This document shows, in pieces, positions 4,874 through 5,556 of a stretch of 5,556 nt of DNA (the stretch's first letter is position 1; each line of letters opens with the position of its first letter). The stretch covers positions 2,552 to 8,107 of the forward strand of contig PMNJ01000005.1 in assembly GCA_003162595.1 (NCBI GenBank), read 5' to 3'. A program made the position numbers and the translations under genes. The notes beneath the pieces were generated by a model. That model was given only the letters and a program-made list of their open reading frames with translations, did not search any database and was not told the origin of the DNA. The DNA is from Bacteroidales bacterium. Lineage in GTDB: Bacteria; Bacteroidota; Bacteroidia; Bacteroidales; VadinHA17.

Positions 4874-5556
4874 ATGAGTTATTCAGGGTTAACAGAATTT
4901 ATTGATAAACTGGAAAAGAAAAATGAGCTGGTCCGGATTAAACAGTTTATTGATCCGGTTCTGGAGATCACTGAGATAACTGACAGGGTAACAAAATCAG
5001 GAGGACAAGCACTCTTATTTGAAAATACAGGGACAGACTTTCCGGTTCTTATAAATACATTCGGATCAGATCTGAGAATGTCAATGGCTATCGGTAGGGA
5101 TAATCTTGATGATGCAGGAATTGAAATTGAGAACTTATTTAAGAATGTATCTTACAATAAAGAGACCTTTTTTAAGAAACTTTCAACACTGCCTTCAATT
5201 CTTAAACTGGCGGGACTTTTTCCATCCCGAATCAGAGGAAGAGGTAAATGCCAGCAAATAATTCACAGGATACCCGACCTTGGTATTCTTCCGGTTTTGA
5301 AATGCTGGCCACACGACGGGGGACGTTTTATTACACTTCCTATGGTACACACTAGACATCCGGAAACCGGCAGTACAAATGTAGGTATGTACAGGATGCA
5401 GATTCTTGATAAAAACACAACAGCCATGCATTGGCAACGTCATAAAACAGGAGCCAACCATTTTGAAGCCTGGAAAACCTCAGGTGAAAAAATGCCAGTA
5501 TCAGTTGCTCTAGGCGGAGATCCGGTTTATACCTATGCTGCAACAGCTCCTCTTCC
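4874..5556 (+). CDS. ubiD: UbiD-family prenylated-FMN-dependent decarboxylase, N-terminal part (3' end outside window)
   Basis: The frame opens at ATG 4874 (MSYSGLTEFIDKLEKKNELV) and stays open to the window edge: 227 complete codons of a family whose members have about 480-620 residues. The N-terminal domain (about 1-115) carries the GGQALLFENTG and PVLINTFGSDLRMSMAIG patterns. The central domain begins with PVLKCWPHDGGRFITLPMV at 140-158, then GSTNVGMYRMQ at 166-176 and AMHWQRHKTGANH at 184-196. By analogy with UbiD and Fdc1, Asn169, Arg174 and His186 lie in the metal and prenylated-FMN site; the catalytic Glu-Arg-Glu set is only partly in view. UbiD removes the carboxylate from 4-hydroxy-3-polyprenylbenzoate or similar quinone precursors and needs a cofactor made by UbiX. 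In Bacteroidota a role in menaquinone synthesis is more likely than ubiquinone, but the substrate cannot be read from this part. The gene appears to have its own promoter. Confidence 0.92.
   Translation, partial: MSYSGLTEFIDKLEKKNELVRIKQFIDPVLEITEITDRVTKSGGQALLFENTGTDFPVLINTFGSDLRMSMAIGRDNLDDAGIEIENLFKNVSYNKETFFKKLSTLPSILKLAGLFPSRIRGRGKCQQIIHRIPDLGILPVLKCWPHDGGRFITLPMVHTRHPETGSTNVGMYRMQILDKNTTAMHWQRHKTGANHFEAWKTSGEKMPVSVALGGDPVYTYAATAPL

Overview
The window reads as chromosomal DNA of a member of the Bacteroidota. The ribosomal proteins and RpoA resemble that phylum (330-residue RpoA, zinc-free L36, L17 with a long charged tail). None of the starts has a convincing Shine-Dalgarno sequence; A-rich leaders stand there instead. 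Two intergenic stretches carry exact matches to the Bacteroidota -7 promoter element TAnnTTTG. Assignment below phylum is inference only.

Positions 1-3340 hold the distal part of the spc/alpha ribosomal operon, all on the + strand: the 3' end of infA, then rpmJ, rpsM, rpsK, rpsD, rpoA and rplQ, closed by an intrinsic terminator at 3300-3337. These genes supply translation initiation factor 1, proteins of both ribosomal subunits, and the alpha subunit of RNA polymerase. Gaps are short, and I see no promoter between the genes.

Positions 3376-3860 hold an enolase gene that has lost its middle. Residues 1-51 match the enolase N-terminus and residues 53-144 match the C-terminus. About 285 residues, including all three magnesium ligands and two catalytic glutamates, are missing without any frameshift. 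A strong terminator follows.

Positions 3861-4873 contain no convincing protein gene but are full of structure. In order they hold an imperfect inverted repeat built from CGCWGAT-like units, a pyrimidine-rich tract and a 22-bp dyad. A Bacteroidota-type promoter follows (4097-4127). Next comes a GC-richer stretch of about 490 nt that folds into many hairpins, several with C(UUCG)G tetraloops, and ends in a perfect 10-bp terminator (4586-4628). I interpret 4133-4628 as a free-standing structured noncoding RNA gene of a class I cannot name. This is the most interesting part of the window. A degraded group II intron 5' portion is the main alternative. Three further palindromes (4656-4744) and a second promoter match (4819-4852) follow.

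Positions 4874-5556 hold the 5' part of a UbiD-family decarboxylase gene, cut by the window edge. It probably serves quinone biosynthesis with a UbiX-made prenylated-flavin cofactor.
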